From NCBI GenBank assembly GCA_020722625.1, contig DYKK01000035.1:1-17771 (forward strand): a DNA stretch of 17,771 nucleotides. Direction: 5' to 3'. Each line of letters begins with the position of its first letter. Within the stretch, counting starts at the first letter, position 1. The position numbers and the translations under genes are program-made. The notes under the pieces are model-generated. The model saw only the letters and a program-made list of their open reading frames with translations, was not told the origin of the DNA and did not search any database. The stretch comes from Anaeromyxobacter dehalogenans. GTDB lineage: Bacteria; Myxococcota_A; UBA9042; DTJE01. This document shows positions 7,558 to 15,264 of this stretch, piece after piece.

Positions 7558-9648
7558 CTACATCTCGACGACCCGCGCGGCCGTCTGCCCCTTCTCGACG
7601 GTCAGCGTGACCTCCCGGGTCGTGGTCCGGTTCCTGAGCACGAACGTCTGCCGCCCCACCGGGACCTCGAACCTTGACACCGGGGTCGTGCCGATCTTGC
7701 GCCCGCGGTAGTACACGTCCGCCCAGGGCCGCGCGTTGATCGAGACGAACCCCGTTTCGGACACCGCCGGACCGGGCTCCACGCCCTTCTTCCTCGCCAG
7801 CGCGATCTCGATGCGCTGTTTCCCCTTCTCGATACGGACCCGCTCCCGGAACGGGACGTAGCCCGACGCGGTCGCCTCGACCTCGACCTCGTCGCCCACC
7901 CGGTGCGGGCCCACCATCACAACCCGCCCCCCCGCGAGCCGGACCGGCCGCCCGTTGATCAGCACGCTCGCCCGGACCGGACGCACCACGACCTCGACCT
8001 CGGCCACGGGCGCCGCGGGAGGGGGTCCCCCATCGGGCGGGCCGACGCGGGTTCCGGCGTCCGGGGTCCCCGTCGCGGCCACCATCCCCCCCGCATCCGG
8101 AACGACCGCGGGCCCTGGGTCCGGGGCCGTGGCTTGCAGCGCCCCCGCGTCCTCGACCCGGGTCGTCACCGGCGCGGGCGACGGCTCCCCTCCCGTCATG
8201 GCGAGGTACGCCCCTCCAATCGCGACCGCCACTCCCAGCAGCGCGAAGAAGACCCACATCGCGGCCCGCGAGGAACCCGCCGTCTTCACCCCGCTGCGCG
8301 ATCCCGTCCCCACGCGCAACCGTCCCGTGGCCCCGACCTCCGGTTCGCTCTCCCCGACCGCGCGGACCCCGGTGATGGCGGCCTGGACCTCGTCAGCGGG
8401 CAGGGCCACCGTGGGAGGCGGTTCCTCCGCGCCAGGTCGGGGCGATCCACCCGGCGCCGCGGGCGTCTCCTCGACCTGCGGGGCGGTGCCGCCGCCGCGA
8501 GACAGCATCTCCTCGAGTTCCTTCTTGAGCATCCCGACCGGGACCGTCGTGGGCGGCTGCTTCGCCGCCGTGTCCACCGCGAGGGTCTGGGCCTCGGGTC
8601 GGGCGTTCGGGACGACGCCGGCGAGGTCCTCCACGAGCATAGCGGTCCCGGCCTCCGGAGGCGCCGGCTCCTTCCCGCGGGACGTGGGCTCCTTCGCGTA
8701 CTCCGGGATCTCGTCCAGTTCCTCGGAAAAGAGGTCACGCACGTAGGCGCCGATGTCCACGTCGTCCCGCCCGGACGCATGCTTGAACACGAAGTTCTGG
8801 AGGTCCTTCTCGAGGGCCGCCATGTCCGGGAATCGCTCGTTCAGGTCGCGGCGAAGGCCCTTGAGCACGATCGCGTCCAGGTCGCGCACGACCTCCGGGC
8901 GGAACAGGGACGGCGGCGGGACGCTCTGGTTCAGGACGTTGTTCAGGATCTCGAAGTCCGAGTCCCCCTCGAAGAGGCGGCGGTACGCCAGCATCTCCCA
9001 GAGCACCGAGCACAGGGCGAAGATGTCCGACCGGGCGTCCAGCGGCTTCCCCCTGGCCTGTTCCGGGGACATGTAGGCGCACTTGCCCTTCACGGTCCCG
9101 GCCCGGGTCTTCGTGGAGCGCGCCGCGGCCTTCGCGATGCCGAAGTCGGTCAGTTTCACGTCCCCCACGAACGAGATCAGGATGTTGTGGGGGCTCACGT
9201 CCCGGTGGATGATGTGGAGGGGCTCGCCCGTCTCTCCCCTGCGCGTGTGGGCGTAGTGCAGGCCGGACGCGATCAGGGAGGCGACGTGCGCGGCCAGGAG
9301 GGGGGACATCCTCTTGCCGGTCTTGCGGCCGCGGTCGAGGACCTTGCGCAGGTCCCGACCCTCCACGTATTCCATGGCGATGTAGTACGCGTCGTCCACC
9401 TTGTCGAAATCAATGACCTGGATGACGTTCGCGTGGTGGAGGGCCGCGGCGATCCGCGCCTCGTCAATAAACATGCTGACAAAGGCGTCGTCCTCGGTAA
9501 ACGAGGGGAGGATGCGCTTGATGACCACGGTCCTCTGGAACCCCTCGGCCCCCACGGCCTTGGCGAGGAAGACCTCGGCCATCCCGCCCACGGCCAGTTT
9601 GCGCAGCAGGACGTACTTGCCGAACCGCTGGGGGAATCCGGCCGCCAT
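7558..9648 (-). CDS. Transmembrane Ser/Thr protein kinase with PEGA-like sensor region
   Basis: A 696-residue membrane kinase. The N-terminal kinase domain spans about 10-285: glycine-rich loop VGGMAEVF at 20-27, catalytic Lys 44 in VVIKR, Glu 63 of helix C, HRDVSPHN at 148-155 with catalytic Asp 150, DFG at 168-170 and SPEQ at 194-197. The usual Lys of HRDLKPEN is Ser here, a variant common in myxobacterial kinases (from memory). A disordered Pro/Glu-rich juxtamembrane region follows, then one membrane helix at about 463-484. The extracytoplasmic part has a Pro/Ala/Asp-rich linker and two beta-rich PEGA-like repeats (about 551-621 and 633-695, the second with INARPWADVYYRGRKIGTTP). The start at 9648 has GGGAG upstream. 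It probably senses an envelope signal. Its likely counter-enzyme is the PP2C phosphatase at the end of the same gene run. Confidence 0.95.
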   Translation of the reverse strand: MAAGFPQRFGKYVLLRKLAVGGMAEVFLAKAVGAEGFQRTVVIKRILPSFTEDDAFVSMFIDEARIAAALHHANVIQVIDFDKVDDAYYIAMEYVEGRDLRKVLDRGRKTGKRMSPLLAAHVASLIASGLHYAHTRRGETGEPLHIIHRDVSPHNILISFVGDVKLTDFGIAKAAARSTKTRAGTVKGKCAYMSPEQARGKPLDARSDIFALCSVLWEMLAYRRLFEGDSDFEILNNVLNQSVPPPSLFRPEVVRDLDAIVLKGLRRDLNERFPDMAALEKDLQNFVFKHASGRDDVDIGAYVRDLFSEELDEIPEYAKEPTSRGKEPAPPEAGTAMLVEDLAGVVPNARPEAQTLAVDTAAKQPPTTVPVGMLKKELEEMLSRGGGTAPQVEETPAAPGGSPRPGAEEPPPTVALPADEVQAAITGVRAVGESEPEVGATGRLRVGTGSRSGVKTAGSSRAAMWVFFALLGVAVAIGGAYLAMTGGEPSPAPVTTRVEDAGALQATAPDPGPAVVPDAGGMVAATGTPDAGTRVGPPDGGPPPAAPVAEVEVVVRPVRASVLINGRPVRLAGGRVVMVGPHRVGDEVEVEATASGYVPFRERVRIEKGKQRIEIALARKKGVEPGPAVSETGFVSINARPWADVYYRGRKIGTTPVSRFEVPVGRQTFVLRNRTTTREVTLTVEKGQTAARVVEM

Positions 9649-9674
9649 CCAGTCTCCCGGCGAAACCGGACAAC

Positions 9675-9702
9675 ATTATAGCACCTTCCGAAACCGTTCC
9701 AT
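9675..9702 (-). promoter_or_regulatory. Promoter for the kinase-phosphatase gene run
   Basis: The minus strand has a perfect TATAAT (plus 9675-9680). A weak -35 candidate ATGGAA (plus 9697-9702) matches consensus at 3 of 6 with a 16-bp spacer. There are 26 nt between the -10 and the kinase ATG. The perfect -10 in 70% GC DNA is notable; the -35 call is weak. Confidence 0.5.
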
Positions 9703-9718
9703 CGCGGAAGGCAATCCC

Positions 9719-9747
9719 TGATTCACCGCCTCGACGGCGGCGAATCA
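9719..9747. repeat. Hairpin, possible end of the GH57-DUF6600 unit
   Basis: Arms TGATTCACCGCC and GGCGGCGAATCA pair over 12 positions with one mismatch around a TCGAC loop. It lies past the stop of the DUF6600-like gene and just upstream of the kinase promoter, where a terminator would be expected. No T-tract follows on either strand, so intrinsic termination is uncertain. Confidence 0.45.
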
Positions 9748-9753
9748 AGATTT

Positions 9754-9781
9754 CGGATTGCGGATTGCGGATTGCGGATTG
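9754..9781. repeat. Heptanucleotide tandem repeat (CGGATTG)x4
   Basis: Four perfect, uninterrupted copies of CGGATTG. On the minus strand it reads CAATCCG. It is directly next to the hairpin at 9719-9747. Repeats of this form occur between genes in various bacteria, as far as I recall. No coding function is apparent. Confidence 0.9.
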
Positions 9782-9932
9782 AAGTCGCAGACCCGCTGTC
9801 GTGAGACAGTGGTGAATGAGGATCCGCCTCAAAGCCAACAGGTTCAAGGGCTTGTGAAGTCTGACGGCGGACTTGGGGCAATCGCCCGTTCCCGGTGCCC
9901 GCGGCCGTTCCCATGCCGGCCCGGCGAGACGA

Positions 9933-11864
9933 TCACCGTTGTTCCGGAACCGCGTTCCGGATCGCGGGGACGATCTTCCGGACGGAAGGCGCGGGTCTCA
10001 GCACCGGGGGGACGGGCGCGGGCCTCGTGGTGACGCGGGCCGGCGAGGTCCCGGCCGGCGAACCCACGGGCGCCGGCAGCGGTGCGCGCAAGCGTGGTTC
10101 CACGGTCTCCCTGGGATGGACGACGCGGGCCGGCGCCGGTGGACGTGGGGCCGCGGGCCCGGAGGGGGGAACCACACGGACCTCGGGACGAGGCAAGGGC
10201 GCGACGACACGCGGGCGAGGAGGCCCGGCCGGCACACGGACCGGCCCCCCGATCGAAGGCGTCGCCGCCTCGGGCGTCCGGACCGGCGGGACCGGCGGGT
10301 GAGCCGGGACCACCCGGACCTCGCGGGGTGCGTCCTGGCGGGGCGGAACACGAACCGTTTCCCCCGAGGGCGGCCCGGCGGGCGAGGCGGCGGGGCTCGG
10401 ATCGGAAGGCCGGACGGGCGACGCGGCGGACCGGGACGGGACCTCGGCCGGCGGCGGGGCCACGCCCCTGGCGCGACGTGTCGCCTGGCCCTCGGGAGCG
10501 CCCAGCGCCTGCCCGATCCCGACCGTCCGGACCCGACCCGCGCCCGTCTCCGCACCCGTGGCGGTCCGGATCCGCGCCGCGGCCTCGCGGTACCTGGCCG
10601 GGACCGCGGCCGGCGGCGTCACGGGCTCGAACCAGCGGCCGGTCCCCGGACGCAGAGCCGTCGTCTTCAGGGGGACCTCGGTCGGCCAGATGCCCGTCTT
10701 GCGCGCCCAGAACCGCCGGCCGGCGGCGGGGTCGCTCCCCCCGCCGGGGACGGGACCCACGTGGCCCTTGCGCACCGCCTCGTTGAACGCCTCGTTGGCC
10801 GCGACCGGGTCCGCGAGCCGGACCCCGGAAAGGTCCCGGGCCGGGTGCGATGCCGTTCCATCGGGACCGCGCGGGGCGTGCCCGGATTCCCCATTCCCTG
10901 GACCGGGGTCCTCGGGTCTTCCGGGGCAGAAGTCCTCGTAGGTCGTCGCCACGAAGCCCGGGGTCGCTTGCCCCCCGCCCGCGGCCCGGCCCACGGCGTA
11001 CCCGAGCCAGTAGCCGTCGTCGAATCCGTGTTCATACCCGTACCAGTAGCCCCACGACCAGGCCGGGTCGTACGGGTACCAGCCGATCCACAGCGGCCCG
11101 AAGAAGAAGGTGACGACCGCGGGGCGCCAGACGCAGACCGGGTCCGGGACCCATACCCACCCATACCAGCGATGGTGCCGCCAGTGGCCGCAGTGGTCCG
11201 TGATCGCCCCCCACGGGTCGAACGAGTACCAGGTCCACCCGAACGCGGTCCAGTACCAGGTCCCGTGCCGGTACGGGGCCCACCCCGGGCCGTAGGCGAC
11301 GGGCACGAACACGCGGTGGTCGGCGACCCGGACCCAGTAGCCCAGTCCGTCCAGTTCGCGCTCCCAGGCGGGGCGTTCGGCCGCCCCGGCGGATTCCTCG
11401 TTGACGAGGTCCACGACGTCCGAGGCCGGACCCCATTTCAGCGAGGCCCGGATCCGGATCTGGTCCGGCGGATTCCACGGGACGTAATAGTTCACACCGT
11501 ATGGTGTCGCTTCAAAGTGACTGTCCCGCGGGCAACCGATCGCCGGGTCGCACCGGTCACCCGGGCCGTCTTCCGGGACCGGCCGGCCCGACGAATCCAC
11601 CCCCACCGCCTGCCAGGCGAAGTCCTCGGGCGCGCGGTGCGAATACTCGACGCGACCGTCCGGTTCGAAGAAGACCTCGTCCGCGGCGAGGGAGACCACC
11701 TGGCCCGGCCGCACGAGGATCCGTTGCACCCGACCGTCCGGGGCGAGCCGTCCGTCCGCGGCCACGATGCGGACCTCGCCCGCGCCCGCGACGGCGCCGG
11801 AGGCCAGGAGACCCGCGCCCAGGGTCATCGAAGCGAACCTGCGGGTGATGCGGTCGAACCTCAT
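9933..11864 (-). CDS. Secreted DUF6600-like Trp/Tyr-rich protein with Pro/Ala/Arg-rich tail
   Basis: A 643-residue protein from the ATG at 11864, chosen for AGGAGG 6 nt upstream; a longer in-frame start at 12101 would overlap the preceding gene. A signal peptide covers about 1-28 (TLGAGLLASGAVAGAG). A FecR-like or beta-rich N-terminal stretch (about 30-170) precedes a region at about 174-270 extremely rich in Trp, Tyr, Gly and Pro, for example GWAPYRHGTWYWTAFGWTWY. Its pattern of spaced W, P and H residues resembles DUF6600. The last 250-300 residues are low-complexity Pro/Ala/Arg/Val sequence with no fold expected. Function is unknown. Exported DUF6600 proteins are probably envelope-associated. 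It lies 104 bp downstream of the GH57-like gene with no evident promoter between them, so the two are probably cotranscribed. Confidence 0.8.
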   Translation of the reverse strand: MRFDRITRRFASMTLGAGLLASGAVAGAGEVRIVAADGRLAPDGRVQRILVRPGQVVSLAADEVFFEPDGRVEYSHRAPEDFAWQAVGVDSSGRPVPEDGPGDRCDPAIGCPRDSHFEATPYGVNYYVPWNPPDQIRIRASLKWGPASDVVDLVNEESAGAAERPAWERELDGLGYWVRVADHRVFVPVAYGPGWAPYRHGTWYWTAFGWTWYSFDPWGAITDHCGHWRHHRWYGWVWVPDPVCVWRPAVVTFFFGPLWIGWYPYDPAWSWGYWYGYEHGFDDGYWLGYAVGRAAGGGQATPGFVATTYEDFCPGRPEDPGPGNGESGHAPRGPDGTASHPARDLSGVRLADPVAANEAFNEAVRKGHVGPVPGGGSDPAAGRRFWARKTGIWPTEVPLKTTALRPGTGRWFEPVTPPAAVPARYREAAARIRTATGAETGAGRVRTVGIGQALGAPEGQATRRARGVAPPPAEVPSRSAASPVRPSDPSPAASPAGPPSGETVRVPPRQDAPREVRVVPAHPPVPPVRTPEAATPSIGGPVRVPAGPPRPRVVAPLPRPEVRVVPPSGPAAPRPPAPARVVHPRETVEPRLRAPLPAPVGSPAGTSPARVTTRPAPVPPVLRPAPSVRKIVPAIRNAVPEQR

Positions 11865-11968
11865 GGCATCCCTCCTGCACCATCCGCCGGGACGACCTGC
11901 TGTCGGGACCACCCGTCCCCGCCGGCCGTCCCAGGCCGTCGCTCTCTTCGACGCGCGGGAGGGGGCGG

Positions 11969-14743
11969 TTATTCGACGGGAGTCCGGTCTCGCGCCCCCC
12001 GGGGGCGCGGTCGCGCGACCATGGCGAGGCTCCAGCCAACGCCCACGAGGAAGACCGCCCACGGAAAGACCCCTGGAGCGCGCGCGCCCGCGGACGCGCA
12101 CCCGCCCCCGCCGCCGCCCTGGGCGTCCGGCCCGACGTCCGGAAGGTCCGGCCGGGGATCAGGCCGGTCCGCGGCCACCTCGGGAGGTCCGACCCCGTGG
12201 TCGCTCCGGCCTCCGGGCTCCTGCTCCGGACCGTGATCCGGCGTCCCGTCCATGGCCTCGGGACCCGCCGCCGCGTCGGGGGACTCCCCGCCGGCGACCG
12301 GCTCGGGCTGCGGCTCGGTGGACGGTTCCGGCCCCGGTCCCGGGTCCGGGGGCGAGGTCTCGACGACCCCCGCGTCGGGCGAGGGTCGCTCCGGAGTCCA
12401 CGGCGGATCGGCCTCGCACGGCGTGATCGGGACATGCCAGTCCTGGCCGCCGTGGTTGTCCCAGGAACCGTCCTCGTGGTGGAAGACGAAATCCACCACC
12501 GACGCGAGGGTCCCGACCGGGGGAAGCGTGACGCAGAACTCCCCGTCCCCGCACGGCGCCATCGGGGTCTCGACCGACTTCCCGTCGCCGAAGTCGGTGG
12601 TGCCCGGAGGCCACAGCGCGGCGGGCGGGACCTTCCAGCCGTCCACGCCCCAGTGCAGGCGCCCGGCCCGGTCGTGCCGGATCGTGATCGCGTCGTCGCA
12701 GTCGGGGTGCGCGGGGGTCCAGACGTGGTCGCCCGGAGTCCCGCCTTCCGGCCCGAGGTAGAGGTGCTGGATCGGGGTCCGGGCGACGTTTCCCTTCGCA
12801 TCCGAGACCTCGACGTACCAGTCAATCAGGGCGTCCGTCACCCCCGTCCATTCCGCCCAGAACAGGTCCGCGATCTCGTCGGGCAGGATGGAGGTGTCGA
12901 ACTCCGGGTCCCCGGTCGGGTTCCCCTTCGGGAAGGTCCGCCGGGCCATGGGGAGGGACTGCCAGGGGCCGACCCCCGGCCCGCCCGCGTAGGTCTCGTT
13001 CGCGTCGTCCCCCAGCGGGTTAGCGCCGTCCGAGTCCCGGCGCCAGCGCAGGGTCGCACCCGCGACGCCCGACACGTCGTGGGCGAACGTCCAGAACAGG
13101 GTGTCCGGCGGCAGGACCACCTGCTTGTACTGGTACGGCGGGCCGAAGTTGGTCCCGCCCGGGTTGTCCGGCCAGTGCTGCGGGAGGAAGACGGTCGGGG
13201 GCGTGTGGTCCGGCGCGCCGGGGGGCATCGCCTTCTTCGCGAACGCGATCGCCTGGTTGCAGGCGACCACGGGCTTGAGTTCCATGTCCAGGACCTTGCC
13301 GTAGTACATGTACCCGCTGTTCAGGGCCCCCAGGAGGAAGTGCCAGGCGCGATCCAGGTCGGTGGCGCCCGCGGACTCGGCGTGCAGGACCCTGGCGGGG
13401 TCCGCGGGACCGGCCGCGTCCTCGGCGGTCAGGACCCAGTTCGTGGCGGCCAGGATCACGGCGTGGTTGCGCTCGTCCTCGGCCCAGCCCGTCGCGGGGT
13501 CCACCACGCCCGCGGCGTTCATCAAGGGCCAGTTCCAGTTCCAGAACGCGGGGGCCCCGAAGTCGCCGTCCGCGTTGACCCAGGCCCCGTCCTCCACGTG
13601 CACGATGTCGTCCGGGGCCACGGGGTGGTCCGCGAGGTACCCCGCGATGGTCGTGGGGACGTACCCCTGGCCCGAGGCGGCCTGGGCCAGGGCCGGGACG
13701 CACTCCATGTAGTACGAGTATCCGCCTCCGAAGGCGTTGTCCCCGTCGTGCGCCAGGACCACGAGGATGGGGTGGGACGGTTCGCTTGAGCCCGCATAGA
13801 CCGAGGCGTCGTCGAGCCCGTAGCACGAGTATCCGTCCTTCCACGACTCGCCCTGGGCCGCAGGCACCACGATGACCGTGGAGGCCTGGCCCGTGTCCGG
13901 GTCCACGTACCGGGCCCGATGGGGACGGTACGCGAACGGATACGCGTTCGCCGGCGAGACCCCGCGGTCAATCGAGATGCGGTTGTACGTCCCCTGCGCC
14001 GGGTTCTGCCGGTCCGCGCGATTGGGCGGCGGGATGTTGTCGCCCCCGGACCCCGGCACCCAGGGATAGTCCTCGCAGGCCCGCGACAGGTGCGCGTTCG
14101 AGACCACGACCCACTCGACCCCGGCGTCGGCGAGCGCGGGGATGAGCCGCTCCGAGAACGCGATCTCGGGCGGGAACAGGCCCCTGGACAGGGCCCCGGA
14201 CCCCCAGGCCTCCGGATAGACCGCCTGGTACACGGCGAGTTCCATCCGGACGACCCGGTCGTCCGTGAGGGGCAGAAGGGGGTGATGGAACGGGAAGAGC
14301 ACGATGTCCATGCGGGGCGTGGCCTGCTTCGTCTTCCAGGACCGCGCCTCCCGAAACGGCGCGTTCCACGAGGGGCCGTAGCCGAGTTGCGAGACCGCGG
14401 CCAGGGACTGCACGTTCTCGATCAGGCTGCCGGAATAACTCACCTGGACTCCGGCCTCGGGGAAGCCGAGGAGGGCCTTCAGCGAATCCCGCGGCCGCCA
14501 CTGGTAGGCCGCGACCCGGTCGTCCTTCGCGAAGATGCCCTCGAGGTCGTCCAGGGGATGCGGGGCGCCCGCCTTCTTGGCCAGGATGGACTCCCACGCC
14601 CGCTGGTACCGGTGCCCCGAGGCGTCGGGCGCGGGCCAGTAGATGGGCTGCTCCAGGTGCCACAGGTACGTGTAGTGGACCTGCGCGACCGCGACCGCGG
14701 GCAGGGCCAGGGTCGCGGCCATCGCGATCAGGCGACGAATCAT
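11969..14743 (-). CDS. Surface GH57-like glycoside hydrolase with CBM25-like module and MYXO-CTERM-like tail
   Basis: A 924-residue protein from the ATG at 14743, with GGAG upstream. The signal peptide is 1-20 (to AVA|QVHYTY). The GH57-like barrel starts at HLEQP (29-33), a variant of the family HxHQP motif. GLFPPEIAF puts Glu 193 as candidate nucleophile, and AHDGDNAFGGG puts Asp 333 as candidate acid/base. An Ig-like region (about 540-665) follows, then a CBM25-like starch-binding module (about 675-772) with VDFVFHHEDGSWDNHGG. A long Pro/Glu/Asp-rich linker ends in a Gly run, Cys 882, a hydrophobic helix (about 891-910) and an Arg-rich tail, the MYXO-CTERM arrangement. It is probably exposed on the cell surface and acts on alpha-glucan. 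Activity on starch or glycogen is inferred from the family, and polysaccharide specificity is not proven. Confidence 0.82.
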   Translation of the reverse strand: MIRRLIAMAATLALPAVAVAQVHYTYLWHLEQPIYWPAPDASGHRYQRAWESILAKKAGAPHPLDDLEGIFAKDDRVAAYQWRPRDSLKALLGFPEAGVQVSYSGSLIENVQSLAAVSQLGYGPSWNAPFREARSWKTKQATPRMDIVLFPFHHPLLPLTDDRVVRMELAVYQAVYPEAWGSGALSRGLFPPEIAFSERLIPALADAGVEWVVVSNAHLSRACEDYPWVPGSGGDNIPPPNRADRQNPAQGTYNRISIDRGVSPANAYPFAYRPHRARYVDPDTGQASTVIVVPAAQGESWKDGYSCYGLDDASVYAGSSEPSHPILVVLAHDGDNAFGGGYSYYMECVPALAQAASGQGYVPTTIAGYLADHPVAPDDIVHVEDGAWVNADGDFGAPAFWNWNWPLMNAAGVVDPATGWAEDERNHAVILAATNWVLTAEDAAGPADPARVLHAESAGATDLDRAWHFLLGALNSGYMYYGKVLDMELKPVVACNQAIAFAKKAMPPGAPDHTPPTVFLPQHWPDNPGGTNFGPPYQYKQVVLPPDTLFWTFAHDVSGVAGATLRWRRDSDGANPLGDDANETYAGGPGVGPWQSLPMARRTFPKGNPTGDPEFDTSILPDEIADLFWAEWTGVTDALIDWYVEVSDAKGNVARTPIQHLYLGPEGGTPGDHVWTPAHPDCDDAITIRHDRAGRLHWGVDGWKVPPAALWPPGTTDFGDGKSVETPMAPCGDGEFCVTLPPVGTLASVVDFVFHHEDGSWDNHGGQDWHVPITPCEADPPWTPERPSPDAGVVETSPPDPGPGPEPSTEPQPEPVAGGESPDAAAGPEAMDGTPDHGPEQEPGGRSDHGVGPPEVAADRPDPRPDLPDVGPDAQGGGGGGCASAGARAPGVFPWAVFLVGVGWSLAMVARPRPRGARDRTPVE

Positions 14744-14771
14744 GACGGACTCCGGCCACGGCACGGGGGAA

Positions 14772-14777
14772 AGGATA
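14772..14777 (-). promoter_or_regulatory. Possible -10 element for the GH57-DUF6600 unit
   Basis: TATCCT on the minus strand, 28 nt before the ATG at 14743, matches TATAAT at 4 of 6. No acceptable -35 lies 16-18 bp upstream, so it is weak. If used, it may need an activator; the tandem repeat at 14841-14894 lies about 60 bp upstream of it. Confidence 0.25.
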
Positions 14778-14840
14778 GCAGAAGGGCCCGGGGCGGTGGG
14801 TGTCGGGGTGACAGGGGCAGGGGACAGGTTCAGGAACAGG

Positions 14841-14894
14841 GGCAGTGGCAGCGACAGTGGCAGCGACAGTGGCAGCGACAGTGGCAGTGTCAGT
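14841..14894. repeat. 12-bp tandem repeat, GGCAGCGACAGT
   Basis: A half unit GGCAGT (14841-14846), three perfect copies of GGCAGCGACAGT (14847-14882) and a diverged copy GGCAGTGTCAGT (14883-14894). The unit itself has an internal six-base rhythm. It lies between two divergent promoters. It could be a slippage-generated satellite or an array of protein-binding sites. Confidence 0.9.
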
Positions 14895-15209
14895 GTCAGG
14901 TCCGCGTTGGACGCGGGGGACGAGGCTTCGCGGTGGAAACACGTACGCCGCGACCCCGGATCCCGGATGCCGGACTTCTACGAAGAAACTCGACGCGAAC
15001 CTGGAGCCGCGGGCACTGTCCGCGGCCAAAGGGTCGGTTTCGTCCGTCAGGGTCCGCGAAGCCGGTGTCGTACTTGGAAGTCGCGGCCCCAGGGTGGTGA
15101 CACAGAACGCAACAGATCTCATGTCTATTCGAAGAATTGCGGAAATCAACGGCGGCCTTCGACCCTGGTTCAACATAGCGGGCGTTTGCTTTGCTAGCCA
15201 TTGATTTTA

Positions 15210-15238
15210 TTGACTTTTTGAAAAATCACGCCTACCGT
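15210..15238 (+). promoter_or_regulatory. Promoter for the serine-palmitoyltransferase unit
   Basis: TTGACT (15210-15215, 5 of 6), a 17-bp spacer and TACCGT (15233-15238). The -10 matches only 3 of 6, but these are the important first two positions and the last. The surrounding sequence is A/T-rich. It lies 26 nt before the ATG at 15265. Confidence 0.42.
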
Positions 15239-15255
15239 TTGGCCGTCTTCTGATG

Positions 15256-15259
15256 GAGC
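15256..15259 (+). promoter_or_regulatory. Ribosome binding site deciding the start at 15265
   Basis: GGAG, then CAAGAC (5-6 nt) and ATG at 15265. The in-frame ATG at 15253 has no purine-rich sequence in front of it and sits next to this site, so the later start is preferred. Confidence 0.55.
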
Positions 15260-15264
15260 AAGAC

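Larger units (their letters stand above)
9649..9932. other. Intergenic region of 284 bp between DUF6600-like and kinase genes
   Basis: No credible gene is seen. It holds the kinase promoter, a hairpin at 9719-9747 and a 7-bp tandem repeat at 9754-9781. A smaller stem CTGTC-GTGA-GACAG lies at about 9797-9810. It is less GC-rich than the flanking genes. Confidence 0.6.
14744..15264. other. Divergent intergenic region of 521 bp without a gene
   Basis: This is the longest gene-free stretch. It carries the candidate promoters of both flanking units, a 12-bp tandem repeat, and a stretch of falling GC: about 50% over 15121-15180 and about 38% over 15181-15240 by hand count, against about 70% in genes. 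A 7-bp inverted repeat (CCAGGGT at 15089, ACCCTGG at 15162) is widely spaced and weak. The open frames here (14742-15197 plus, 14896-15201 minus) have no family resemblance, lack the third-position GC bias, and are low-complexity over the repeat. Confidence 0.65.

Noticed and set aside
9782..9932. Small RNA gene or small protein in the gap after the DUF6600-like gene
   Set aside because: Only short weak stems are visible and there is no coding bias or promoter. Support is insufficient.
9873..12236. Long plus-strand open frame of 787 codons
   Set aside because: It mirrors the DUF6600-like gene, whose signal peptide, ribosome site and aromatic pattern are convincing. The plus-strand product is Arg/Gly-rich with no domain.
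12197..13789. Long plus-strand open frame of 530 codons
   Set aside because: It is antisense to the GH57-like gene and has no motif or ribosome site.
14841..14894. Possible CRISPR array
   Set aside because: The units are 12 bp and contiguous, with no spacers. It is a simple tandem repeat.
14742..15197. Plus-strand frame of 151 codons containing Ser-Asp-Ser-Gly repeats
   Set aside because: The repeat is the translated 12-bp satellite. The rest shows no codon bias or family resemblance, and it overlaps the GH57-like start region.
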